NCBI GenBank assembly: GCA_021201535.1
Contig: JAJQEU010000126.1
Location: forward strand, 1 to 64,000
Reading direction: 5' to 3'
Length of the DNA: 64,000 nucleotides
Source: Clostridiales bacterium
GTDB lineage: Bacteria; Bacillota; Clostridia; Lachnospirales; Lachnospiraceae
This document shows positions 17,091 to 25,364 of the stretch, in pieces; the stretch's first letter is position 1, and each line of letters begins with the position of its first letter. Made by a program: the position numbers and the translations under genes. The notes below the pieces were generated by a model. It saw only the letters and a program-made list of their open reading frames with translations, had not been told where the DNA came from and did not search any database.

Positions 17091-17343
17091 GAAAAGTTAT
17101 ATTGAAGAACGGGCGATTGAGATGGCTCAGTATATTATAGAACATAATGCGACGGTACGCCAGACGGCGAAGCAGTTTGGTATCAGCAAAAGTACGGTGC
17201 ATAAGGACTGTTCCGAGAGAATAAAGACCATTAATCCTGCCTTGGCAAAAGAGGTACGGAAGGTGCTGGATGTGAATAAATCCGAGCGGCATATCCGGGG
17301 CGGGATGGCGACGAGGGAGAAGTATCTGCATCAGAGAGGGTGA
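17089..17343 (+). CDS. spoIIID: Stage III sporulation protein D
   Basis: This 84-residue DNA-binding protein matches SpoIIID, the mother-cell regulator that acts after sigma-E during sporulation. Signs are IEERAIEMAQYIIE, the helix-turn-helix TVRQTAKQFGISKSTVHKD, and the C-terminal basic segment NKSERHIRGGMATREKYL. I place the start at TTG 17089 (LKSYIEER), because GCGGGGA is seven bases upstream and the family starts there. The track ATG at 17071 would lie only a few bases after the predicted transcription start. Its presence shows the host belongs to an endospore-forming lineage. Confidence 0.93.
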   Translation: MKSYIEERAIEMAQYIIEHNATVRQTAKQFGISKSTVHKDCSERIKTINPALAKEVRKVLDVNKSERHIRGGMATREKYLHQRG

Positions 17344-17374
17344 GAGAGGGTTACATAGCAGGGTATAAAATCGA

Positions 17375-17409
17375 GCAGGAGGGCGATGATGAAAAATCCG
17401 CCCTCCTGC
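17375..17409. terminator. Convergent hairpin between spoIIID and the nitroreductase gene
   Basis: GCAGGAGGGC and GCCCTCCTGC form a perfect 10-bp stem with a 15-base loop. Short A/T-rich tails follow on both strands, consistent with a bidirectional terminator between the two convergent genes. Confidence 0.65.
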
Positions 17410-17457
17410 CTGATTTATGATTCAGGTAATATATCTTATCGGTAGTTGCAGAAGATA

Positions 17458-17985
17458 TTAAATATAAGAAACCGAAATCCGGTCTGTCGGGATATCTTTC
17501 TCTGTAAGCGTTTCCTCTGTTTCACCCAAAACGATTCCGCAGCAAACGGTATGTCCTTCCGGAAGGTTCAGCTTTGCAACCAGATCCGGGTTTGTGTTCA
17601 GCGCGGCAACAGCACCCCAGATCAGGCAACTCCCGATACCGATGTCCGTGGCGGCCAGAGTCATGTTCTGTGTCATAACGGCGGCATTTGAAAATGCCAC
17701 GTTCCCGGCGGCCGGATTCGGAACCGGTGTAGAAATCAGAATCAGGCAGGGTGCTCCGTAAAGCGGATGCCGGGCCGGATCGCCAAAGAATGCGCCGGCG
17801 TTTTTGTCAAGCTCATTCAGAAGGGCGTTGTCTTTGACAACGGTCATGTGCATGGCGTCGTATTTCCCCATGCCGATGGGCGCGGCCTGTCCGGCGGCCA
17901 GAACCGTCTGAAGCGCGTCGTCAGAAAGAGATCCGGTATAACTTCTCACAGATTTGCGGGTTTTGAGTGCTTTTAAAGTTTCCAT
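17458..17985 (-). CDS. Nitroreductase-family flavoprotein
   Basis: The 175-residue protein has the FMN-binding nitroreductase fold. The N-terminal KTRKSVRSYTGSLSDDALQTVL, with its Arg-Ser-x-Arg FMN phosphate site, is present, as are mid-protein AAVMTQNMTLAATDIGIGSCLIWG and the C-terminal CCGIVLGETEE. Such enzymes use NAD(P)H to reduce nitro compounds or quinones, but the physiological substrate is not evident. The gene stands alone, convergent with spoIIID, and has an AGGAGGATTT ribosome binding site. Confidence 0.88.
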   Translation of the reverse strand: METLKALKTRKSVRSYTGSLSDDALQTVLAAGQAAPIGMGKYDAMHMTVVKDNALLNELDKNAGAFFGDPARHPLYGAPCLILISTPVPNPAAGNVAFSNAAVMTQNMTLAATDIGIGSCLIWGAVAALNTNPDLVAKLNLPEGHTVCCGIVLGETEETLTEKDIPTDRISVSYI

Positions 17986-18091
17986 ACGTAAAATCCTCCT
18001 TTTGGTTTCTGGTAATTGCTTTTACTGACAAACCTATTATACGTTTGTGTGTGCGGCATGGCAAGGATTTCATATATTTTTTATTTTTTCA

Positions 18092-18333
18092 TTGTAATAT
18101 GACCGGAAGCTACAGTATAATAAAAAAAGACCAGGGGAAACCCTGAGAGGAGCAGAGACAATCAGGTGACAGACAGGGTAAATCCGGAGAAGGGTTAAGG
18201 AACCTGCGAGGAGCGGATAAATTCGGAGAAAGATCAGGAATCCGTGAAAGAGCAGAAGAATCCGGGGAGTGATTAAAGATTCGGAAGATCAGGAAAAACC
18301 GGAGATGAGTGTCATAGAAGGAGGATTTGAGTC
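18092..18333 (+). promoter_or_regulatory. guaA promoter and purine-rich repetitive leader
   Basis: TTGTAA (18092-18097) and TATAAT (18116-18121) form a promoter with an 18-base spacer. A perfect GNRA hairpin, CAGGG-GAAA-CCCTG (18132-18145), lies at the expected 5' end of the RNA. About five degenerate units of roughly 20 bases (AATCCGGAGAAAGATCAGG-like) fill the rest of the leader up to the AGAAGGAGG ribosome binding site. No known purine riboswitch core was recognised. Confidence 0.45.
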
Positions 18334-19878
18334 ATGGACAGAGAAATGGTTATCGTGTTGGATTTTGGCGGGCAGTATAACCAGCTTGTGGCGCGGCGTG
18401 TACGTGAATGTCATGTTTATTGTGAAATTTATTCATATAAAACAGAGATTGAAAAAATAAGGAACATGCATCCGAAGGGAATTATCCTGACGGGAGGACC
18501 GAACAGCTGTTATGAACCGGATGCTCCGACTTACTCGAAGGAATTGTTTGAACTGGGGATACCTGTCCTCGGCCTGTGCTACGGCGCGCAGCTGATGCAG
18601 CAGATTCTGGGCGGGAAAGTGGAGCGCGCGGCTGTCCGGGAATACGGAAAGACAGAACTATGGGTTGACATCGACACGGCGCTTTTTCACGGTATTTCTC
18701 CGGAAACAACCTGCTGGATGAGCCATTTCGATTATGTTTCGAAGTTGGCGCCGGGATTTTCGGTTACAGCGAAGACGGCAAACTGCCCGGTCGCTGCGGC
18801 GGAGGAATCAGAGAGGAAGCTTTATGCGATTCAGTTCCATCCCGAAGTTCTGCACACGCCGGAGGGAACAAAGATGCTTTACAATTTTGTCCGCGGCGTC
18901 TGCGGGTGTGCGGGAGACTGGAAAATGGACTCCTTTGTGGAGCAGTCGGTTCGTTCTATCCGTGAAAAAGTCGGCGGCGGAAAGGTGCTTTGCGCCCTGT
19001 CCGGCGGAGTGGACTCTTCCGTGGCGGCGGTGCTTCTGTCCAAAGCGGTGGGCGATCAGCTGACCTGCGTATTTGTCGATCACGGCCTGCTTCGAAAGAA
19101 TGAGGGAGATGAGGTCGAGGAGGTGTTCGGACCGGAGGGAAACTATGATCTGCATTTTATCCGCGTCAACGCGCAGCAACGGTTTTATGCGAAGCTCGCC
19201 GGCGTGACGGAGCCGGAGGAAAAACGCAAGATCATCGGAGAGGAGTTTATCCGTGTTTTTGAGGAAGAAGCAAAGAAAATAGGCGCAGTGGATTATCTGG
19301 TGCAGGGCACCATTTACCCTGACGTGGTGGAAAGCGGCCTCGGCGGTGAGTCTGCGGTGATCAAATCGCATCACAACGTGGGCGGCCTGCCGGATTACAT
19401 GGATTTTAAGGAGATTATAGAGCCGCTGCGGGATTTGTTTAAGGATGAGGTACGTAAGGCGGGACTGGAACTGGGAATTCCGGACAAGCTGGTCTTTCGA
19501 CAGCCATTCCCGGGACCGGGACTGGGTATCCGTATCATCGGCGATGTGACAGCAGAGAAGATACGGATCGTGCAGGACGCAGATGCGATCTACCGCGAGG
19601 AGATTGCCGCCGCGGGATTGGATCAGGAGATCAACCAGTATTTTGCAGCGCTGACGAATATGCGCTCTGTCGGAGTGATGGGTGATGAGAGGACGTATGA
19701 TTATGCGGTGGCACTGCGGGCGGTGCGGACGATTGACTTTATGACGGCGGAGGCGGCTGAGCTACCGTATGAGGTGCTGAATAAGGTAATGAATCGGATC
19801 ATCAATGAGGTGAGAGGCGTGAACCGGGTGCTCTACGATATCAGTTCGAAACCGCCGGGGACGATTGAGTTCGAGTAG
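18334..19878 (+). CDS. guaA: GMP synthase (glutamine-hydrolysing)
   Basis: The 514-residue two-domain enzyme converts XMP, ATP and glutamine to GMP. The class I amidotransferase domain shows [11 protein letters not shown], the nucleophile elbow GLCYGAQ (about residue 80) and FHPEV. The ATP-pyrophosphatase domain has the P-loop [11 protein letters not shown] near residue 225. The C-terminal dimerisation domain ends with PPGTIEFE, the canonical ending. It is complete and appears monocistronic behind a 200-base leader. Confidence 0.97.
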   Translation: MDREMVIVLDFGGQYNQLVARRVRECHVYCEIYSYKTEIEKIRNMHPKGIILTGGPNSCYEPDAPTYSKELFELGIPVLGLCYGAQLMQQILGGKVERAAVREYGKTELWVDIDTALFHGISPETTCWMSHFDYVSKLAPGFSVTAKTANCPVAAAEESERKLYAIQFHPEVLHTPEGTKMLYNFVRGVCGCAGDWKMDSFVEQSVRSIREKVGGGKVLCALSGGVDSSVAAVLLSKAVGDQLTCVFVDHGLLRKNEGDEVEEVFGPEGNYDLHFIRVNAQQRFYAKLAGVTEPEEKRKIIGEEFIRVFEEEAKKIGAVDYLVQGTIYPDVVESGLGGESAVIKSHHNVGGLPDYMDFKEIIEPLRDLFKDEVRKAGLELGIPDKLVFRQPFPGPGLGIRIIGDVTAEKIRIVQDADAIYREEIAAAGLDQEINQYFAALTNMRSVGVMGDERTYDYAVALRAVRTIDFMTAEAAELPYEVLNKVMNRIINEVRGVNRVLYDISSKPPGTIEFE

Positions 19879-19964
19879 GAGAGGTTGTCGCCGGAACCCG
19901 CATAAACACTGGATAATATGATAAAGCCGATTAGTCAAAAGAAGTCGACAGAAAACGGAGAAAT

Positions 19965-20735
19965 ATGGACACATCATTGGATTATAGTCTGGCAGATGGA
20001 TATAAAAGCAAGTCGCAGATTGCTCGTGTCTTAACTGAATCCTGGACAGCAGAAAATATGTACTGTCCGGTGTGTGGATGGTCAACCATCAATAAATTTC
20101 CGAATAACAGGGCGGTTGCAGATTTTTATTGCCCGAATTGCAGGAATGAATTCGAACAAAAGAGCAAAAACGGAGCATTCGGAGCTAAAATTGCGGATGG
20201 GGCATATAGTACTTTTATTCAAAGGATCAGCAGTAATGACAACCCTGATTTTTTCATGATGAGTTATTCTTTGGAAAAGAAATCAGTAGAGAGTATGGTG
20301 TTTGTACCGAAGTATTTCTTTGTGCCGGAGATGGTGGAAAAAAGAAAACCGTTATCGGAAAGCGCTCATCGAGCAGGTTGGGTTGGATGCAATATATTGT
20401 TTGAAAAAATTCCGGTGCAGGGAAGAATCCCTGTTATAGAGAACAGTGCTGTGATCGACAAGAATGATGTTTTAACTCGCGTTAAACAAGCACAAAAAAT
20501 ACGAACGAGTGATATTTCAGCACGGGGATGGCTGTTGGATATGTTAAATTGCGTTAATTCTATTGAGGAAAATTGCTTTACATTGGAAATGATGTATCGT
20601 TTTGAAGGAGATCTTGCAGAAAAACATCCCAATAATCATAATGTGAGAGCAAAAATTCGACAGCAGCTTCAACAATTGCGTGATCGGGGCATAATAACTT
20701 TTTTGGGCGCTGGGCATTATCGGAAAAATGTATAA
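19965..20735 (+). CDS. dpnI: DpnI-like methyl-directed restriction endonuclease
   Basis: The 256-residue protein follows DpnI, which cuts GATC only when the adenine is N6-methylated and so attacks DNA from Dam-methylating sources. The catalytic residues fall at the DpnI positions: Asp53 in VADFYC, Glu64 and Lys66 in EFEQKSK. Four cysteines (34, 37, 56, 59) form the zinc site. The C-terminal winged helix with SARGWLLDMLNC and YRFEGDLAEKHPNNH is the second methyl-DNA-reading domain. No Dam methylase is present, as required for self-tolerance. It opens an AT-richer accessory island directly after guaA. Confidence 0.93.
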   Translation: MDTSLDYSLADGYKSKSQIARVLTESWTAENMYCPVCGWSTINKFPNNRAVADFYCPNCRNEFEQKSKNGAFGAKIADGAYSTFIQRISSNDNPDFFMMSYSLEKKSVESMVFVPKYFFVPEMVEKRKPLSESAHRAGWVGCNILFEKIPVQGRIPVIENSAVIDKNDVLTRVKQAQKIRTSDISARGWLLDMLNCVNSIEENCFTLEMMYRFEGDLAEKHPNNHNVRAKIRQQLQQLRDRGIITFLGAGHYRKNV

Positions 20736-20826
20736 GTTTTTTTGTGTGATGTATTAATAAAATATTTTCTTTTTACGGGTGTGTTCTGGAGAAAAACCAT
20801 AAGTCAAAACAGTGGCTAAAAACACA

Positions 20827-20855
20827 TTGTATTTTTATTTGATTTATAGTATACT
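20827..20855 (+). promoter_or_regulatory. Promoter before a truncated winged-helix gene
   Basis: TTGTAT (20827-20832) and TATACT (20850-20855) are 17 bases apart in very AT-rich sequence. They would drive the short ORF at 20912 and possibly the gene set that follows. Confidence 0.45.
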
Positions 20856-20911
20856 AATAATATTATAAATATTGTAATAATATATAAATGAGAATATGAA
20901 AGGGACAAAAG

Positions 20912-21079
20912 ATGATTCTGGCGGAGAAGCTATTTAATTGTTTTAAGGATAAGGATTCATTTACGCTGAGTGAAGCCTATCAGGAAAATACAGATAAACC
21001 CCATGAGACGGTGTGCGCTCGCATTTACGATAATCTTGATGTGAAATTTGAGCGTATTGCAACAGTATTCATTAGGTAA
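20912..21079 (+). pseudogene. Truncated N-terminal winged-helix-like fragment (55 codons)
   Basis: ATG 20912 opens a 55-residue frame (LAEKLFNCFKDKDSFTLSEA, CARIYDNLDVKFERIATVFIR). It resembles the N-terminal DNA-binding segment of larger proteins in clostridial defence loci, possibly methyltransferases. The expected continuation after KFERIA is lost, so it looks like a remnant. The ribosome binding site AAAGGGAC is present. The rest of the 20736-21179 gap holds only AT-rich promoter-like sequence and a GGGAGGGATGGA ribosome binding site for the next gene. Confidence 0.45.
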
Positions 21080-21179
21080 CTTAAAAAGCGGGTTCCTATT
21101 AAATGACATGCCCGCACACAGGACGAAGCCGGATGATAAAATACATGGGGTTTCCTAAAATTACCGGGAGGGATGGAGT

Positions 21180-21740
21180 GTGCCGTATATTGGGAGAAGT
21201 ATGTCTGTAAATGCCAAATCTGCCCATGACAGAGGGCTGCTGCCAGTGTCGGCTATCGGGCGCACAGAACTTGACAAGTGTGGTTTTTCATATGCCGTAG
21301 CATTTTTTCGCTGGCTCTGTAAGAAGCGTTATATTTTTCCGAGAGAATTTCATCACACAGGAGCGTCGAAAAGAATCACTGGTTTTTATTCTCCGGAAAA
21401 TATAAAAAAGTTTTCCATGCAGGCCAATTTGCCGCTACTATACGAAATATATAAAAACAAACATACATTTCGTGAAGCAATAGAATCTCTGAATCTTCGA
21501 TATTATAAAATGGAATGTACTAGAAATGTTCTTGGAGTCGGTGGCTATGGTTCGGTTATCATTTATGTAATTTATTACAAGGGGGTATATTATCTTTCGA
21601 AAAAGAAGAAATTCAGGCAGAAGAATATGTGTTCAAATCAGTATCATGTTCTTGCTGAGTATAAAAAAGGAGATTCTGCGTGGAAAAGCAGGCGAGGAAA
21701 GGAAATTGAACAATATATTCTGGTTTTTAGGTCAAAATAA
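21180..21740 (+). CDS. Hypothetical protein, first gene of the PARG operon
   Basis: This 186-residue basic protein is not recognised. It is read from GTG 21180 behind GGGAGGGATGGA; an ATG six codons later (MSVNAKSAHDRG) is an alternative start. The N-terminal segment, MSVNAKSAHDRGLLPVS followed by an LDKCGFSYAVAFFRWLCKK stretch, resembles short helical modules in phage or mobile-element proteins. The C-terminal half is Tyr/Lys-rich. It is probably cytoplasmic, since only one weak hydrophobic stretch is visible. The start of the next gene is 14 bases after its stop, and the gene is AT-rich compared with the chromosome, so it is probably co-transcribed with the following PARG-type gene. Confidence 0.6.
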   Translation: MPYIGRSMSVNAKSAHDRGLLPVSAIGRTELDKCGFSYAVAFFRWLCKKRYIFPREFHHTGASKRITGFYSPENIKKFSMQANLPLLYEIYKNKHTFREAIESLNLRYYKMECTRNVLGVGGYGSVIIYVIYYKGVYYLSKKKKFRQKNMCSNQYHVLAEYKKGDSAWKSRRGKEIEQYILVFRSK

Positions 21741-21754
21741 GGGAGGCTTCTGTT

Positions 21755-22675
21755 TTGCAGGTTTATGTAATCGGACTGGACATGGATAATCAATCGGTTG
21801 AAGAAATCGCGCGGGTGTTTTTTATTATGCAACAAACACGCGGGGAGCGGCAGAGAAAATTGTTGCTATTACAGATGAGTTATACAGGAGACAACAGGAA
21901 GAGGACTATGATGCAAGTTCAGGAATTATTTCAGCAGGCTGACCCGTACCGGGTAGAGGAAGCATATTTTTTACAGCATACGATTTTTTATCCTTACGAA
22001 AGATATTCATTATCGGAGAAAGTGGACATTGTTATCCGAATAAAAGAATATATCCGCGAGCATGTGAGTCGCCTGGCTGCATGTGAAATCTGTGCGGAAG
22101 AGCCGCAAACGATTTTTATTGTTGGACTTCCGTGTACATCCTATGAAGATAAAGGGAACACGGAGTTGACGTTGTTTTCAATATTTGATACGGAGGCATT
22201 TCAGAAAACAGGAGCAGATTTTTCTCTGTGGGGTGAAGAAGAGCAACGCGTAGAACATTATGGGATTGATATGTGCAAGATAGAAAGTATTGCGGGTTAT
22301 CATATAGCGAGGAGCAGTGTTGATACTCTTGGAATTGATGTTTGCTGCGCTGAAATTCTGTATCAGATTTTTGAGTTTGGATATTCAGATAAGAGCAGAG
22401 AGAAAAATATTCAGGCATTGTGCGAGCGGTTGGATGAAGCAATAGCAGAGGCGAAAGAAGGAAAATCATATTCGCATGAAGAAGTATTTGACCATCTCTG
22501 GCAGGAGATGTTGGAGCGTTGTACGGATGAGGATGAAAGACAGCATATGATTCTGGAAAAGGAGTATGAAGATAAGGTGGAGGAGATAGAACGCCGTTAT
22601 ACCAACAGGATCCTGGAAAACAACCATCAGAAGCTGATAGCGCTTGTGAGGGAGGAGTATGATATGCGTGCGTGA
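21755..22675 (+). CDS. Hypothetical 306-residue protein in the PARG operon
   Basis: I do not recognise this soluble, Glu-rich protein. The start is a TTG at 21755 behind AAGGGAGG, which gives QVYVIGLDMDNQSVEEIARV as N-terminus. A later ATG at 21782 is possible. The first two thirds look like an alpha/beta domain (IFIVGLPCTSYEDKGN, TELTLFSIFDTEAF); the last third (about residues 205-306) is strongly helical and charged, likely a coiled coil. The C-terminus overlaps the next gene by 17 bases, a sign of translational coupling. Its repeated company in this operon suggests a shared role with the PARG-type enzyme. Confidence 0.6.
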   Translation: MQVYVIGLDMDNQSVEEIARVFFIMQQTRGERQRKLLLLQMSYTGDNRKRTMMQVQELFQQADPYRVEEAYFLQHTIFYPYERYSLSEKVDIVIRIKEYIREHVSRLAACEICAEEPQTIFIVGLPCTSYEDKGNTELTLFSIFDTEAFQKTGADFSLWGEEEQRVEHYGIDMCKIESIAGYHIARSSVDTLGIDVCCAEILYQIFEFGYSDKSREKNIQALCERLDEAIAEAKEGKSYSHEEVFDHLWQEMLERCTDEDERQHMILEKEYEDKVEEIERRYTNRILENNHQKLIALVREEYDMRA

Positions 22676-23078
22676 TATTCAGAGTGAAGTAAAAAGACTG
22701 GGCGAACTCCTGAATGTAATGGAGAACGTGGACTGGGATTTGTTTGAGCACCAGAAAGAGTGGCTTTATTCTCAGCAGATTCAAACAGAGAAATGGTATG
22801 GCCATGATGCTTCGGATTTACCTGCCGGTATTCTGAATATGATGGACAGAATTCAGGATGCGTGGGAAGGTGAAGCAGATAATCCATGTTGGTATGAAGA
22901 AAGATGGGTTGACGAGGATTTAAGAATAGCGTTAGAGAATGCGGAGATAGAAGTAACGGAAGAAAATATGACCTGGCTTAAAAAAGAATGTATCCATATT
23001 TTTGATGACAAATCTGAAAGGAATGATATGTTGGCTGATATGGCCAGAAAAGTCTTAAAAAATAAAAGGGATGAATGA
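22659..23078 (+). CDS. Hypothetical 139-residue acidic protein in the PARG operon
   Basis: This small acidic, tryptophan-rich protein (WYGHDASDLPAGILNMMDR, CWYEERWVDEDLRIALE) is not recognised. It starts within the end of the preceding gene and runs into the next by 8 bases, so the three are tightly coupled. No membrane segment or signal is seen. The density of acidic residues would suit an inhibitor, immunity factor or binding partner of a neighbouring enzyme, but this is inference only. Confidence 0.6.
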   Translation: MICVRDIQSEVKRLGELLNVMENVDWDLFEHQKEWLYSQQIQTEKWYGHDASDLPAGILNMMDRIQDAWEGEADNPCWYEERWVDEDLRIALENAEIEVTEENMTWLKKECIHIFDDKSERNDMLADMARKVLKNKRDE

Positions 23079-23079
23079 T

Positions 23080-24021
23080 ATGGGATGGAATGATCGAAAT
23101 GAAAGAATAGCGGTGTTTGAAGATACAATGAACATGTGTAACCAGAATAGATTTCTCAAAGATTCGATTCGACGATCCATCGCATCGCAGCGGTTGATTT
23201 ATGAGGATGACGATATTGCAGGAGTTTTCGGCGAACAGGACAACGACTGTAGCAGTTCCTTCTCGAATCATAGAGAGCCGATGCATGTATATAATTCAGA
23301 TGCCGATATCATTGTATCAAAGAAAAGAAGCTTTGAGGCGGCGAGGGCGTATTCGAAAACACAGAAAGTCTGTGTGCTGAATTTCGCATCAGCTACAAGC
23401 CCTGGCGGAGGAGTAAAGAAAGGATCATCGGCACAGGAGGAGTGCCTGTGCCGATGCAGTACGCTATATCCCTGTATCAGTGATGTTATCGTCAAAAAAG
23501 GATTTCACGACAGGCATAGAACAATGCTTTCAGCCGGAAAGCTAAGCGCATTATATAATGACGATTGCATCTATACGCCTGGCGTGTCAGTATTTAAGAC
23601 AGATTCGTCTACGCCTCAAGCAGTGCCAGATAAGGAATGGTATACGGTAGATGTGATTAGCTGCGCGGCACCGAATCTTTGGTTAAAGCCGAGCAATTAT
23701 CTGAACCCGGCTTCGGGAACTGAGGCTATAAAGATCGGAAATTCTGATTTAAAGGCGCTTCATCTGAAAAGAGCGAGCCGGATTTTTGACATTGCAAAAG
23801 AAAATGGTGTTGAGACAATGATTCTCGGCGTATTTGGATGTGGTGCGTTTCAGAATCCGCCGGAGGTTGTGGCTGCCGGGATTTGCGAGGTGGTGAAACA
23901 GCACAGGAGGGATTTTCGGACAATAGAGTTTGCTGTATTTTGCCCGCCCGGGCATACTGCGAATTATGATGCGTTTCGAAAGGTGTTTGGTAAGGCGAAG
24001 AATGATGAAGACGTTGAATGA
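23080..24021 (+). CDS. Microbial-type PARG (poly(ADP-ribose) glycohydrolase) domain protein, TIGR02452-like
   Basis: The product resembles the bacterial-type PARG family, macrodomain-fold enzymes that remove ADP-ribose from modified targets. Key features are the N-terminal PARG_cat segment, NFASATSPGGGVKKGSSAQE (about residues 104-123 of the track ORF) followed by the catalytic Glu pair EE, and the C-terminal ILGVFGCGAFQNPPEVVA macrodomain segment. The track start is 23071; I favour ATG 23080 (MGWNDRNE) because AAGGGATGA is then at better spacing. It is coupled upstream to two unknown genes, and its end overlaps the start of hicB. A decayed partial copy is 2 kb downstream. No ADP-ribosyltransferase was recognised nearby. 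Confidence 0.85.
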   Translation: MGWNDRNERIAVFEDTMNMCNQNRFLKDSIRRSIASQRLIYEDDDIAGVFGEQDNDCSSSFSNHREPMHVYNSDADIIVSKKRSFEAARAYSKTQKVCVLNFASATSPGGGVKKGSSAQEECLCRCSTLYPCISDVIVKKGFHDRHRTMLSAGKLSALYNDDCIYTPGVSVFKTDSSTPQAVPDKEWYTVDVISCAAPNLWLKPSNYLNPASGTEAIKIGNSDLKALHLKRASRIFDIAKENGVETMILGVFGCGAFQNPPEVVAAGICEVVKQHRRDFRTIEFAVFCPPGHTANYDAFRKVFGKAKNDEDVE

Positions 24022-24277
24022 GTATATGGCGATGTCCTATCGCATGGAAATCGTAGAGGATAAGGACGAGGGTGGATATGCGGTTTCTTTTCCTGATCTG
24101 CGGGGATGCCTTACTTGTGGCGAGACAGTGGAATCAGCAGTGGCTAATGCTATGGATGCAAAAAAGGCATGGTTGGAGGCAGCTATTGAAGATGGAATAG
24201 AAATTCAGGAACCGGATTCTCTGGAGGATTATTCCGGACAGTTTAAGCTGCGGATGTTGTGGACACGAATTTTTTGA
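24002..24277 (+). pseudogene. hicB: HicB-type antitoxin, C-terminus replaced by an IS end
   Basis: The N-terminal partial RNase H-fold of HicB is clear: YRMEIVEDKDEGGYAVSFPD, GCLTCGETVESAVANAMDAKKAWL, and DYSGQFKLRM. After that the family normally has a ribbon-helix-helix or HTH operator-binding region starting P(K/R)SLH, but here the frame runs into LWTRIF and stops at 24277. The switch coincides with TGTGGACACGAATTTTTTGACACC, the end of an IS remnant, so the DNA-binding part was removed by insertion. No hicA toxin is adjacent. The ATG pair at 24002/24005 overlaps the PARG gene. Confidence 0.78.
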
Positions 24278-24480
24278 CACCGGATTTCTGGCAGCCGCGG
24301 ATCATCTCATGATTCTGCTCAAAATGAGCAGGACCATAACCGCGTAGTTTGCGTTGATGTTCAGGGAATCTTAAATTGTAATGAGAGATGAGATATGATA
24401 CAATATTTCTCAGTTGAGGCGAGAAAGAATACATGATAAATGGGCTAAAATTGGTGGTAGTCATCTATAGCAATGGTTCG
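24258..24480 (-). mobile_element. IS remnant (IS3-like transposase end)
   Basis: The stretch begins with TGTGGACACGAATTTTTTGACACC at the truncation point of hicB. On the minus strand an open segment encodes LRFPEHQRKLRGYGPAHFE, which resembles the C-terminal part of IS3-type transposases (the KLKGLSPVEYR-like motif) placed at the expected distance from the element's end. No complete transposase or second end was found. The family assignment is tentative. Confidence 0.45.
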
Positions 24481-24527
24481 TTGCGCCTGTTCCTGTGTGT
24501 GTTGGTAGACAGGAAGTGGCTTGTCGG

Positions 24528-24543
24528 TTATGATTTTTCATAA
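24528..24543. promoter_or_regulatory. Inverted repeat upstream of the XRE regulator
   Basis: TTATGA-TTTT-TCATAA lies just ahead of the AGGAGGAGA ribosome binding site of the XRE-family gene. Its position fits an autoregulatory operator for a dimeric helix-turn-helix protein. Confidence 0.4.
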
Positions 24544-24566
24544 TCAAAGTAGCAGGAGGAGACGTT

Positions 24567-25364
24567 ATGACACTCGGAGAAAAAATACAAAAATTGAGGA
24601 AGCAGCAGGGGCTATCTCAAGAAGCGCTTGCAGAAAAGGTGACTGTAACACGCCAGACAATTTCAAAATGGGAATTAGGTCAATCTACTCCCGATTTAGA
24701 TTTTATCGCCCGGCTTAGTGATATTTTTAATGTAACATCGGATTATCTTATCAAGGACGATATGATAGAACCTGATGAGCTTCCATATAAGAAGCGTGAA
24801 TATCGGTTGTCTGAAAAAGGGAAGCGTATCATACTGGTATCGTTTTCTGCGGCAGCCCTGGCTGCAATCTGTATATGTTTGATTTGCGATTATTTTACTG
24901 CAGAAAAACTCTCATGGTCTGTGATTTCCGCTTTCGCAATTATAGCTGCATGGCTTGTGATGCTTCCGTCCCTGACAACCATAGGGAAAATTGTTTTGAA
25001 AACATTGTTGGTTGTCAGTATTGTTCCGGTACCCATATTAGTGGTCCTTGCGTTGTTTTTGAACATCCCGCTCGTTTTTACAATGGGCATATGTATCGCG
25101 GTCGTTTCGATTATTGCAATTTGGATAATTTATGGGATTTTTCGTAAATTTTATAAGAAGCTATGGAGGGCTTTAGGCTGCGCATTGTTGGTTATGATAC
25201 CTACTCCAATTGCGATTACATACATTGTGGCTTATTTTATTCCAGAAGTATCACATGATATAACTTCTATTATATTTAACAGTGCAATTACCCTTATTTT
25301 ATCTCTTGTGTTTTTTGGCATGGATTATCTGTCTACCCGAAAGAAAGAGGAACTGCAGAAATGA
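24567..25364 (+). CDS. XRE-family regulator with a membrane-embedded C-terminus
   Basis: The first 65 residues form a Cro/C1-type helix-turn-helix (KIQKLRKQQGLSQEALAEKV, TVTRQTISKWELGQSTPDLD). A charged linker follows, then about six hydrophobic segments from residue 90 to 255, so the 265-residue protein should sit in the membrane with its DNA-binding domain in the cytoplasm. Clostridia carry many such regulators, and the signal sensed is unknown. A strong AGGAGGAGA ribosome binding site and an inverted repeat precede it. It lies between an IS remnant and a duplicated PARG fragment. Confidence 0.85.
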   Translation: MTLGEKIQKLRKQQGLSQEALAEKVTVTRQTISKWELGQSTPDLDFIARLSDIFNVTSDYLIKDDMIEPDELPYKKREYRLSEKGKRIILVSFSAAALAAICICLICDYFTAEKLSWSVISAFAIIAAWLVMLPSLTTIGKIVLKTLLVVSIVPVPILVVLALFLNIPLVFTMGICIAVVSIIAIWIIYGIFRKFYKKLWRALGCALLVMIPTPIAITYIVAYFIPEVSHDITSIIFNSAITLILSLVFFGMDYLSTRKKEELQK

